In this document: piece by piece, positions 8,757 through 17,500 of the stretch
Numbering within the stretch: position 1 is the stretch's first letter
Layout of the letters: every line of letters begins with the position of its first letter
Assembly: GCF_004342065.1 (NCBI RefSeq)
Contig: NZ_SLZU01000001.1
Span: 558,001-622,000, forward strand
Direction: 5' to 3'
Length of the DNA: 64,000 bases
DNA from: Primorskyibacter sedentarius
GTDB taxonomy: Bacteria > Pseudomonadota > Alphaproteobacteria > Rhodobacterales > Rhodobacteraceae
Notes under the pieces: model-generated
Database searches by the model: none
Seen by the model: only the letters and a program-made list of their open reading frames with translations
What the model was told of the DNA's origin: nothing
Made by a program: the position numbers and the translations under genes

Positions 8757-10715
8757 ATGGCCGAAGACCTCCTCTCGGGCGCCGCCCCAACCGATTACGA
8801 CGCGTCGTCCATCGAAGTTCTCGAAGGGCTGGAGCCGGTACGCAAACGGCCAGGCATGTATATCGGCGGCACGGATGAACGCGCGCTGCATCACCTTGTC
8901 GCCGAAGTGCTGGACAACTCGATGGACGAGGCTGTCGCAGGCCATGCCAACCGGATCGAGGTGGAACTGCACGAGGATTACGCCATCACCATCCGCGACA
9001 ACGGTCGCGGCATCCCCATCGACCCGCACCCCAAATTCCCGGACAAATCCGCGCTGGAAGTGATCCTCTGCACGCTGCATGCAGGCGGCAAGTTTTCGGG
9101 CAAGGCCTACGAAACGTCAGGCGGTTTGCATGGCGTGGGGGCCTCGGTTGTCAATGCACTGTCGGATTCGATGGTCGTTCAGGTCGCCCGCAACAAGGAG
9201 CTCTACGAGCAGCGCTTTTCGCGCGGCATTCCGCAGGGGCCCGTGGAAAAGGTGGGCGCCGCCCCCAACCGCCGGGGCACGACGGTCACCTTTCATGCGG
9301 ACGAGCAGATCTTTGGCCATCACCGGTTCAAACCTGCGCGGCTGTTCAAATCCATCCGGTCCAAGGCCTATCTGTTCTCGGGTGTCGAAATCCGCTGGAA
9401 ATCCGCGATCGACGATGGCGAGACGCCGACAGAGGCCACGTTCCACTTTCCAGGCGGGCTGTCGGACTACCTGACAGAGACACTGGGCAGCGCCACCGCC
9501 TATGCCGACCGCCCCTTTGCGGGGCTGGTCGATTTCAAGGAAAAATTCAACACGCCGGGCAAGGTCGAATGGGCGATCAACTGGACGCCCGCCCGCGACG
9601 GGTTCATCCAGTCCTATTGTAACACCGTGCCCACCCCCGAAGGCGGCACACATGAGGCCGGGTTCTGGGCCGCGATCCTCAAGGGCATCCGGGCCTACGG
9701 CGAGCTTGTGAACAACAAGAAAGCCGCGCAGATCACCCGCGACGACCTGACGACGGGCGGCTGCGCGCTGGTCAGCTGTTTCATCCGAGAGCCGGAATTC
9801 GTGGGCCAGACCAAGGACCGCCTCGCCACGACAGAGGCGCAACGGCTGGTAGAAAACTCTGTCCGCGACCATTTCGACAACTGGCTGGCGGCAGATACGA
9901 AATCCGCAGGCGCCATTCTGGATTTCCTTGTGTTGCGCGCCGAAGAACGGCTGCGCCGCAAGCAGGAAAAGGAAACACAGCGCAAGACGGCCACGAAAAA
10001 GCTGCGCCTGCCGGGCAAGCTTGTGGATTGCTCGGCCACCAATCGCGCCGGTACGGAACTCTTCATCGTCGAGGGCGACAGCGCCGGGGGCTCAGCCAAG
10101 ATGGCGCGCGACCGGAAGACTCAAGCCCTGCTGCCGCTGCGGGGCAAGATCCTGAACGTTCTGGGTGCGGCCTCCTCCAAGCTCGGCTCGAATGCCGAGA
10201 TCAACGATCTTACGCAGGCGCTTGGCGTGGGGCTTGGCACCCGTTTCAACGTCGATGACCTGCGCTATGACAAGATCATCATCATGACCGACGCGGATGT
10301 CGACGGTGCGCATATTGCTTCTTTGCTGATGACCTTTTTCTTCACCCAGATGCGGCCGATGATCGACACCGGGCACCTCTACCTTGCCTGCCCCCCGCTC
10401 TACCGGCTGACGCAGGGCGCAAAGCGCGTCTACTGTCTGGACGAGCGCGAGCGCGACGTCTGGATGGAAAAGGGATTGGGCGGCAAAGGAAAAATCGACG
10501 TCAGCCGCTTCAAGGGTCTGGGAGAGATGGACGCCAAGGACCTGAAAGACACCACGATGAACCCTGAGACGCGCAAGCTGATCCGCGTCACCATCGACGA
10601 GGATGAACCCGGCGAAACCGGCGATCTGGTAGAGCGTCTGATGGGCAAAAAACCCGAAATGCGCTACCAATATATCCAGGAGAACGCGCGCTTTGTGGAA
10701 GAGCTGGATGTTTAA
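8757..10715 (+). CDS. parE: DNA topoisomerase IV subunit B (ParE)
   Basis: 652 residues, normal for alphaproteobacterial ParE. The GHKL ATPase elements are EVLDNSMDEA, DNGRGIPID and GGLHGVGASVVNALS; the TOPRIM domain has EGDSAGGSAKMARDR and DADVDGAHI, and the C-terminus ends with the usual GDLVERLMGKKPEMRYQYI-type tail. The length without the GyrB insert supports ParE over GyrB. With ParC it decatenates chromosomes. The ATG is preceded by AGAGCAGCAGCC, a weak ribosome site. ParC is not in the window. Confidence 0.95.
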   Translation: MAEDLLSGAAPTDYDASSIEVLEGLEPVRKRPGMYIGGTDERALHHLVAEVLDNSMDEAVAGHANRIEVELHEDYAITIRDNGRGIPIDPHPKFPDKSALEVILCTLHAGGKFSGKAYETSGGLHGVGASVVNALSDSMVVQVARNKELYEQRFSRGIPQGPVEKVGAAPNRRGTTVTFHADEQIFGHHRFKPARLFKSIRSKAYLFSGVEIRWKSAIDDGETPTEATFHFPGGLSDYLTETLGSATAYADRPFAGLVDFKEKFNTPGKVEWAINWTPARDGFIQSYCNTVPTPEGGTHEAGFWAAILKGIRAYGELVNNKKAAQITRDDLTTGGCALVSCFIREPEFVGQTKDRLATTEAQRLVENSVRDHFDNWLAADTKSAGAILDFLVLRAEERLRRKQEKETQRKTATKKLRLPGKLVDCSATNRAGTELFIVEGDSAGGSAKMARDRKTQALLPLRGKILNVLGAASSKLGSNAEINDLTQALGVGLGTRFNVDDLRYDKIIIMTDADVDGAHIASLLMTFFFTQMRPMIDTGHLYLACPPLYRLTQGAKRVYCLDERERDVWMEKGLGGKGKIDVSRFKGLGEMDAKDLKDTTMNPETRKLIRVTIDEDEPGETGDLVERLMGKKPEMRYQYIQENARFVEELDV

Positions 10716-10953
10716 TAAAGTCCGCCCCGACGAACCTTTGGTACTTGTATCTGGCAGGTTTGCCCAGTTCGCCTTTGTAAACGCAGACATTAAACAATTT
10801 CGCGCTTAAAGCAGAGCTGGACGCCTTTACTCAAGCGGTGACGCTCTGGATCTAAAGGTTTTTGCAGCACAATTTAGCAGATAGCGCGAACCTTCAGTAT
10901 CGGAAAATAAACTAGATACGGGTTATAAAGCCGAGCAGATGCACTGAACGAAG
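10716..10953. other. AT-rich gap after parE, no gene seen
   Basis: This stretch between parE and the csbD terminator is much richer in A+T than its surroundings and holds no reading frame with a ribosome site. No tRNA-like or strongly folded element was recognised. Confidence 0.5.
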
Positions 10954-10978
10954 TTGGGCGGGCTCGCGACCCGCCCAA
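10954..10978 (-). terminator. Terminator hairpin after the csbD-like gene
   Basis: TTGGGCGGG (10954-10962) pairs perfectly with CCCGCCCAA (10970-10978) around a 7-base loop. It lies 22 bp beyond the stop of the leftward csbD-like gene. There is no clear T run, so efficiency is uncertain; it could act in either direction. Confidence 0.55.
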
Positions 10979-11000
10979 ATATTCCGTTACGTTGGATGAC

Positions 11001-11198
11001 TCACATTCGCGATTGCCATTCGTCGATTTCGCGCTCGGCTTCTTCTTTGGTTTTGCCGTAGCGTTCCTGGATAAGACCCGCGAGTTGCTCGCGGTTGCCG
11101 CGGGCTTCGGCCAATTCGTCGTCAGTCAGCTTGCCCCATTGTTCGCGGGCGCTGCCTTTGAATTGTTCCCATTTGCCTTCGATTTGATCCCAGTTCAT
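11001..11198 (-). CDS. CsbD-family stress-response protein
   Basis: 65 residues from the ATG at 11196-11198, which follows AGGAG with 8-nt spacing; a longer version from 11228 lacks a ribosome site. The start MNWDQIEGKWEQFKGSAREQWGKL is the CsbD signature, and the rest is charged and helical. CsbD-like proteins are small and stress-induced with no known activity. It lies 69 bp downstream of the cytochrome c gene on the same strand, so the two may share a transcript from the FNR-type promoter. Confidence 0.88.
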   Translation of the reverse strand: MNWDQIEGKWEQFKGSAREQWGKLTDDELAEARGNREQLAGLIQERYGKTKEEAEREIDEWQSRM

Positions 11199-11267
11199 GT
11201 CGTCGTCTCCTATGCCTGTTGCATTCACACAGACAACACGCGGGAGGGTCGACTTGTTCCGCCCGTT

Positions 11268-11672
11268 TTACCCTTCGTCGGCGGATTGCAGCTCTTGCAG
11301 ATAGGCGATCAGGTCGGCCACGGGCTTGGAGGTCATGAGCGGCTGGCCGCTCCCGGTGCCAATCGCGACATCGCGGCCCCCTTCGAAATACGGGCCATAA
11401 ACCGGCATTGGCGAGCCATGCGCCACCAGAGGGTCGCGCCCGTCGATGCGTTTCGCCACGCGTTCGAAAGGAAATTCCCCGCCGTTGCCCTTCGAAAGCG
11501 CTGTCAGGTCGCTCGGCTTGATGGTCAGAACCCCGGCCATCGGGCCGTTGCCATCGGCATCAAGCCCGTGGCAGGTCGCGCAATGTTGGTGGTAATGAGC
11601 CGCACCTGACTCAGCCTCCTGCGCAGCAATCGGGCTGGCGGCGAGACACACAAGAATGATCAAGGATTTCAT
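11268..11672 (-). CDS. Small periplasmic c-type cytochrome
   Basis: 134 residues with a cleavable signal peptide (MKSLIILVCLAASPIAAQEA). One haem site is present, CATCH within HYHQHCATCHGLDADG; the candidate distal methionine is in HGSPMPVYGPYFEGG. This is a class I monohaem cytochrome c and probably acts in periplasmic electron transfer. The partner is unknown. The ATG follows AGGAGG. A TTGAC-N4-ATCAA box centred about 55 bp upstream suggests FnrL-type control, which fits a role under low oxygen. Confidence 0.88.
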   Translation of the reverse strand: MKSLIILVCLAASPIAAQEAESGAAHYHQHCATCHGLDADGNGPMAGVLTIKPSDLTALSKGNGGEFPFERVAKRIDGRDPLVAHGSPMPVYGPYFEGGRDVAIGTGSGQPLMTSKPVADLIAYLQELQSADEG

Positions 11673-11720
11673 GGAGCACCTCCTACCGCCCCAGCCTAGC
11701 GCGGCCTGCCCTGCCCCGCA

Positions 11721-11734
11721 TTGACACGCATCAA
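11721..11734. promoter_or_regulatory. FnrL-type box upstream of cytochrome c gene
   Basis: TTGAC-ACGC-ATCAA matches the Rhodobacter FnrL consensus TTGAY-N4-ATCAA. It lies 48 bp upstream of the leftward cytochrome c start codon and also about 30 bp beyond the end of the response regulator gene. It resembles the box before ppk2. Confidence 0.6.
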
Positions 11735-11763
11735 ACGCAGCAAGTCAGGCGCCGCGCCCAAGG

Positions 11764-12381
11764 TCAGACAGAGATCAGCCCGTCACGCACGGCGCGGATC
11801 AGGAGTTGGGCGACAGAATGCACCTTCAGTTTCCGCATCAGCGAGGCGCGGTGGCTTTCGACCGTCTTGGGACTGATCGACAGCGCGTCGGCAATCCCGC
11901 TATTGGTCAGCCCCCGCGCGATGAGTTGGAGCACTTCCAGCTCGCGCTCTGACAGGGCGTTTGACGCGTCCTCATCATCCAGGCGCTGCTGTATCTCGGG
12001 CGCGATCACCGTCTCCCCGGCTGCGATCTGTTTGATGCCCTCGCAGATCTCGTTCGGATCGGCGGATTTGACGAACATCCCGCGCACGCCCAACGCCTGC
12101 AACTGGTGCAACACGCCGGGCGTGGGGCTTCCCGTCACGATGACGCAGCAGGTCTCTGGCGACCAGCGACTGAGTTCGACGACCACCTCCAGCCCGTTCG
12201 CCCCCGGCATGGCGATGTCGAGCACGGCAATATCAGGGCGATGGGCCCGGGCCTGGGCAATCGCCTCGATCCCCGTATGAGCAACAGCCACCACTTCGAA
12301 CCCGTCGATCTGTGACAGAGCGCGTTGCATACCGTCCAGCGTAAAGGCATGATCGTCAGCGACCAGAAGGGTGACTGGCAT
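11764..12381 (-). CDS. NarL/FixJ-family response regulator
   Basis: 205 residues. The receiver domain has the acidic pair Asp9-Asp10, phospho-acceptor Asp55 (VLDIAMPG) and Lys105 (FVKSAD). A LuxR-type HTH fills about residues 140-205 (LSERELEVLQLIARGLTNSGIADALSISPKTVESHRASL). It is transcribed away from a histidine kinase gene that begins only 32 bp away, so the two are very probably partners sharing a divergent promoter. The signal and target genes are unknown. Confidence 0.92.
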   Translation of the reverse strand: MPVTLLVADDHAFTLDGMQRALSQIDGFEVVAVAHTGIEAIAQARAHRPDIAVLDIAMPGANGLEVVVELSRWSPETCCVIVTGSPTPGVLHQLQALGVRGMFVKSADPNEICEGIKQIAAGETVIAPEIQQRLDDEDASNALSERELEVLQLIARGLTNSGIADALSISPKTVESHRASLMRKLKVHSVAQLLIRAVRDGLISV

Positions 12382-12413
12382 ATGTCGTGGCCTTTCCAGC
12401 TAGAGGGCATACC

Positions 12414-14402
12414 ATGCGCAAGTTCGTCCCGCTCATGGGTCTGATATATCTGGCTTTTCTGTCTGCGGCAACGGCGCTGGCACAGCCCGTCGTCGAACTG
12501 CACGGCCCGATGGAGGCCGATCAGTTGCAGGGATATGTCGCCGCCCTGCGCGATCCGACGCGAAATCTGACGCTTGAAGACGTCAAATCTGCCGAAGCAG
12601 AGGCGCAGTGGCAACGCGTCGACGCGCCCAGTGCCGATTTCGGTTACACCAAGGATGTGATCTGGCTTCGGGTCGAATTGAAAAACGAATATCCCGCCGT
12701 GTCGGAATGGCGCCTGCATGTCCGCGAGAACTTCTTTCAGGGCTTCGCCGTCTATCTGGACAGCCCCGAAGGCACCGAGCTGTTGGAAGAGCTGACCCCG
12801 TCTTCGCCCTTTTCAGACCGCGACATTGCCTATCCGGAGCTTGTCGTCCCGGTACCCCTGTCACCCGGAACAGCCGCGACCGTTTTTATCCGCTACTGGT
12901 CGGGCGGATCATCCGAAGTGAGCCTTGCCATCAGGACACCCGAAAGCTTTGCCTTGCTGGCAGAGCGCAAGACCGCGAAGAACTTCATCTATTACGGCAT
13001 GATGCTGTTTCTTGTGCTTGTGTCGACGGCCGCCTTTGCCGGAACACGGCAGTTCATCTTTGCTGCCTATGCAAGCTACGCGATCTGCGGCCTTCTTTAT
13101 ATCATGCATGCTGATGGGAACACGTTCCGCTATCTCTGGCCGAACGCGCCGTTGTTCAACGGCTATGCGTCGGTTCTGCTTGGATCGGGGATCATCCTGT
13201 TTGGCGGCAATTTTGCGCGGCATTTCCTGCAAACCTACCTCTTCCATCCGGTGCTGGAAAAAACCCTTCTGACGATGATGGGTGCCACGTTGGTAGCAGT
13301 GGCCGCCACGCTTGTCGTGGACACGCAGGTGATCAAGAAGCTTCTGGTTCTGATGTCCTTGATCTCCATGCTGCTCTACTTTGTCTGTGGGCTGGTCGTT
13401 GCGCGGACACGTTTCACCGAGGTGCGGTTTTACGTTCTGGCCTGGGGGGGCGCCGTGGTTTCGGCGGGCATCATGACCGCACGGCATTGGCTGGGCGTGG
13501 AGATTTCCGAGGAAGTGCAGTTCGACAGCATCCGCGTGGTCCTGGTGTTGGATGCGGCGCTGATGGGCTTTGCCATCCTTGACCGGTTCAACCAGATGAA
13601 ACGCAACCGCGAAGAGGCGTTGCAGATGTCCCTGTCGGAGGCACGGCGCAACCTGTCGCTCTCGGGCCGTTTGCAGGATCTGGAGCAGCGCTACGCCCTC
13701 GCGGTCGAGCTGACACGCTCCAAAGAGCGCAAGCTGGCCGATGCGGTCCATGATCTGCGCCAGCCGCTGCACGCGCTACGACTGAACGTCCGTAACCTCG
13801 TTCGCGACGGCGATGCGGCTTCCGCTGACCGCCGCCCGGCAGATATTGAAGAGACGTTCAGCTATCTCGAAGCGCTGGTGAGCCGCGAGCTGGCAAGCGC
13901 CAGCGGCCCGGGCGGGGTAGAGGTTTATTTGGAAGATGGTAGCGAGGTCGCGCGAGAGGATGAAAACGTCAGGCTGGATCAGGTGCTTGACGCGCTGCGC
14001 GACATGTTTGCCGAAGAGGCGCGCAGCAAGGGGCTCGATCTGCGGATCGTGAACAGCACCGCGCTGACGTCCCTGCCACCACTTGCGGTGATGCGGCTGG
14101 CCACGAACCTTGTGTCCAACGCGATCAAATATACCCAAAGCGGCAAAATCCTTGTCGGCCTGCGCAACAGGCCCACAGGGCCGAGGCTGGAGGTACACGA
14201 CACCGGCGCGGGCCTGAGCGAAAGCGATCTGCAAACCGCCCTGGGCCGCAATGTCCGGCTTGACGGCGCCGAAATGGCGGACGGGAGCGGGCTTGGCCTG
14301 TCCATCGTCGGAGGGATCGTGAAAGACCACAAGCTGGATTTCGGCCTGCTGCCCCGAAGCGATGGCACCAGCCTTTATGTCGCCCTGCCCCCGGCAGATT
14401 GA
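12414..14402 (+). CDS. 7TMR-DISM sensor histidine kinase
   Basis: 662 residues from the ATG at 12414 (AGAGGG upstream); an in-frame GTG at 12387 would spoil the signal peptide. Order: signal peptide (to about residue 24, ALA-QP), an extracytoplasmic beta-rich 7TMR-DISMED2 domain, seven membrane helices (about 185-385), a coiled coil (LSEARRNLSLSGRLQDLEQRY), a HisKA domain with His446 in AVHDLRQPLHALR, and a HATPase_c domain with NLVSNAIKYT and GSGLGLSIVGG. DISM receptors are thought to sense small carbohydrates or other ligands. The partner is most likely the divergent NarL-type regulator. Confidence 0.9.
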   Translation: MRKFVPLMGLIYLAFLSAATALAQPVVELHGPMEADQLQGYVAALRDPTRNLTLEDVKSAEAEAQWQRVDAPSADFGYTKDVIWLRVELKNEYPAVSEWRLHVRENFFQGFAVYLDSPEGTELLEELTPSSPFSDRDIAYPELVVPVPLSPGTAATVFIRYWSGGSSEVSLAIRTPESFALLAERKTAKNFIYYGMMLFLVLVSTAAFAGTRQFIFAAYASYAICGLLYIMHADGNTFRYLWPNAPLFNGYASVLLGSGIILFGGNFARHFLQTYLFHPVLEKTLLTMMGATLVAVAATLVVDTQVIKKLLVLMSLISMLLYFVCGLVVARTRFTEVRFYVLAWGGAVVSAGIMTARHWLGVEISEEVQFDSIRVVLVLDAALMGFAILDRFNQMKRNREEALQMSLSEARRNLSLSGRLQDLEQRYALAVELTRSKERKLADAVHDLRQPLHALRLNVRNLVRDGDAASADRRPADIEETFSYLEALVSRELASASGPGGVEVYLEDGSEVAREDENVRLDQVLDALRDMFAEEARSKGLDLRIVNSTALTSLPPLAVMRLATNLVSNAIKYTQSGKILVGLRNRPTGPRLEVHDTGAGLSESDLQTALGRNVRLDGAEMADGSGLGLSIVGGIVKDHKLDFGLLPRSDGTSLYVALPPAD

Positions 14403-14434
14403 CCGCGCGCACTGACCCCACTGCCCGGCTTTTG

Positions 14435-14446
14435 GGGTGATCACCC
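14435..14446. promoter_or_regulatory. 12-bp palindrome in the RTX gene promoter region
   Basis: GGGTGATCACCC is a perfect palindrome in the 154-bp gap before the RTX gene, about 110 bp from its start codon. It contains GTGATCA, one of the heptamers of the direct-repeat array before the protease gene at 21.0 kb, but here no copies follow at 11-bp steps, so a shared regulator is only a possibility. Confidence 0.3.
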
Positions 14447-14556
14447 GATTGGGTGCGCCCTGTGACGTATGGTAACCTTTGGCACGCAAATAGAGCTCGC
14501 CACATTTTTTTGGCGGCTTTCATATTGATTTGTTTATATTTAATGGGATTTTTGAC

Positions 14557-17500
14557 ATGGCAGCCGGACAAGAGCTCCTCGATTACAGGACCAATCTGAA
14601 CCACACGCGGACCAATGTGCGCGACCTGCGGCAAGAGGTCGACAACATGCTCGACGCCGTGGAAATTGCCCAACAGGCGCTCGAAGCCGCGGGTTACGTC
14701 GAAAATCAGGCGAACGACTTTCTGAGCACCATCCGCTCCATGCAATTCTCGCTGAAGGTGATGGAAAAGGTCGGCCCGATGAAGGCTGTCGCCAAGGTGA
14801 TGGACGGCGTTCTTGACCGGCTGGAGACGGCGACGATCCGTATCCGCGACAAGGCGCGCGAGCTTGACGAACGTATCGAACGTTCGGGCTGGCCGGACCG
14901 TCTGGAAAAGGCCGAAGACAAGCTTGAAGATTTCGACGAGGCGCTTGCCGTGACCAACGAAAAGCTGCTCGTTGAGCTCGCCCGGGCCAGCAATATGATC
15001 CTGGTGTTCGATTTCGTGGGTGACCCGATCAATCCGCTTTCGCGCGCGGTGGACACCACTGTAAGTCCGCTCAATACCGTGATGGAACGTTTGAACGGCG
15101 TATATGATGGCATAGAGACCGAGATCGATGACTTTCGGGCGAAATTCTACACGTCGCTGTTCTCGCCCCTGAACTCGGTCGCGTCGGCTTTTTCAAAGAT
15201 CAACGACTCGCTCAGCTTTCTGTCCGGGCCCTTGAACGCGGCCTATTCTGCGCTGCGCCCGATTGAGCCGGTTCTGGATGCGGTCGGCTTCATCTACAAC
15301 ATCACCGTCGCGCCGGTTGTCGACTGGATCCTCGACAGCCTTGGCATCACCGATATCCTTGATCGCGTCGCGGACCGGATCGCAGATCTGATACCGGGGG
15401 CAAATGTGCTTGACCGGATCGAGGCCAATATCGACGGCGCCTTCGTCGAAGTTGAGGGTTTTCTTGATGATCTGGGCTGGAACACTGACATTGCGGATTT
15501 CATCGACGACCTGACGGATGATATCTTCGACTTCCTTGACGGTGACGCGCCCGGCGACATTCGCGGCGGCACTCAAGAGGACGACACGCTTGTCGGGCAG
15601 GAAACCGCAGATGTGCTGGACCCGGGCGCCGGAAATGACGTGGTGGATGCACGGGGCGGCAACGATGTCATCTTTGCCAGCATAGGCGACGACACGATCT
15701 ATGGCGGCTCTGGCAATGACCGGCTCGTATTCGAAGACGATTTCATCAAGTATAGCTACACGCGACCGGAAGAGAACGGCCCGATGGTCTTTCTGCACGA
15801 AGGCGGCGGCCGGCAGGGCATCGAAGTTGCCCATGATGTCGAAACCTATGTCTTCAGGGACATCCAGCTGACGCAGACCCAATTGCTCAACAGCGTTTAC
15901 CGTGTCACGCAATCGCCCTTTACCGGTACCGAAAAGGCGGATTTCATCTATGCGGCGGTGAACGGGCTGCACGCCTTCGGGCTTGGCGGCAATGACCGCT
16001 TCACCGGTTCGAACGGCGCGGATTCGCTTGTCGGTGGTGTAGGCGATGATGCCTTCGTGACGCTGCTTGGCGCCGATACGGTCGAGGGCGGCAACGGCAA
16101 TGACACCTGGATCTACGCCGAAAACTCTGCCTCCGGCAATTCCCGCACCACCGTCGATCTGGTGACTGGTCAGGCCTGGGACGGGTCCGACCGCGACACC
16201 CTGATCAGCATCGAAAATGCCGAGATGTACGACAATCGCGACATTGATTTCCGGGGGAACGGTGCGGGCAACCGCCTGGTCGGCAATTCGGGCCGCGATT
16301 TCATTGACGGGCGCGAGGGCAATGACGTGATTTCCGGCGGGGGCGGGCGTGACCTGCTTATCGGCGGGTCCGGCGCGGACACTGTTTCCGGTGGCGAAGA
16401 CAGTGACACACTTATTGCGGGCGGAACGGTCTTTGGTGGCCTTGGAGACGTCTATGACGGCAACGAAGGGTTCGACACGCTCTTTTATTCGCGCCAGTGG
16501 AACAACTACCAGATCGGACGGGACCATAGCCAAAGCCGGATTGATACGCAGGAAACATCTGGCCCGCTGCGGGTCTTCGCGGCCAGTGGCCTTATCCGCA
16601 GGCTAAGCGATGACGGCAGCACGGTCCTTGCCACGGATCGGTTCGAGAACATCCAGCGCGTCGTCGGGTCGGATATGGACGACACGCTGTTCGGGCGCCC
16701 CGCCAACTATGATGACCGGTTCTTCATCGATGGCGGCGGCGGCAATGACACGATCCGCTCCCAGGGGGCGACCGAGGCGCTTGGCGGGACGGGCGATGAC
16801 CTGATCTTTGTGACCGGCGACAGAGGCTCGTTCGATGGCGGCAGTGGCGAGGATACGCTCGACACCCGGCTCATCGACAATGCCCGCTGGTCGATCCGCC
16901 TGTCCGGGTCTCTGGGTACGCGCATCAGCGCGGCAATCGCCGACGAATCCGGCGATCTGGGGTCTTCCTCCGCCAATGGCAGCACGACGACAACCGTGTT
17001 TGCGCGCGGGAACATGACGGATTTCGAATACCTCTACCTCGGTGACTTCGCCGATGAGGTCTATCTTGATGGCAACGAGGATATGACGATCTATGGCGGG
17101 GACGGTGAGGACCGTCTGGTCCGCGCCAATTCCAATGATGGCAGCGCCGAAGCGATGCTGTTCGGCCAAGGCGGCGACGACTACCTTGAGCTGAGGATGG
17201 ACGGAGAGATCTACGGCGGCGCGGGGGATGACGAGCTTCGCGTCAACGCCTCGGGCAGCAAACACTACGTGCATGGAAACCAGGGCGACGACTATATCTA
17301 CGTTGATCGCATGGAAGGCACGATTAACGGTGGTGTGGGCTATGACACGCTGGCGCTTGATGCAAACCCGAGGCTGGTCAGGCAGGTACAGCTGAACCTG
17401 CGCACCGGGGAGTTGCTGACCCCCGGTGACATAAACGGGATCGAGGCGACCGTTCTGAATGTCGAAGAGGTGATTGGCGCCGAGGATATCGCCGACCACG

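Noticed and set aside
14435-14446. The RTX promoter palindrome as a third SARP array
   Set aside because: It contains one GTGATCA heptamer, but no further units follow at 11-bp steps, so it was kept only as a weak palindrome.
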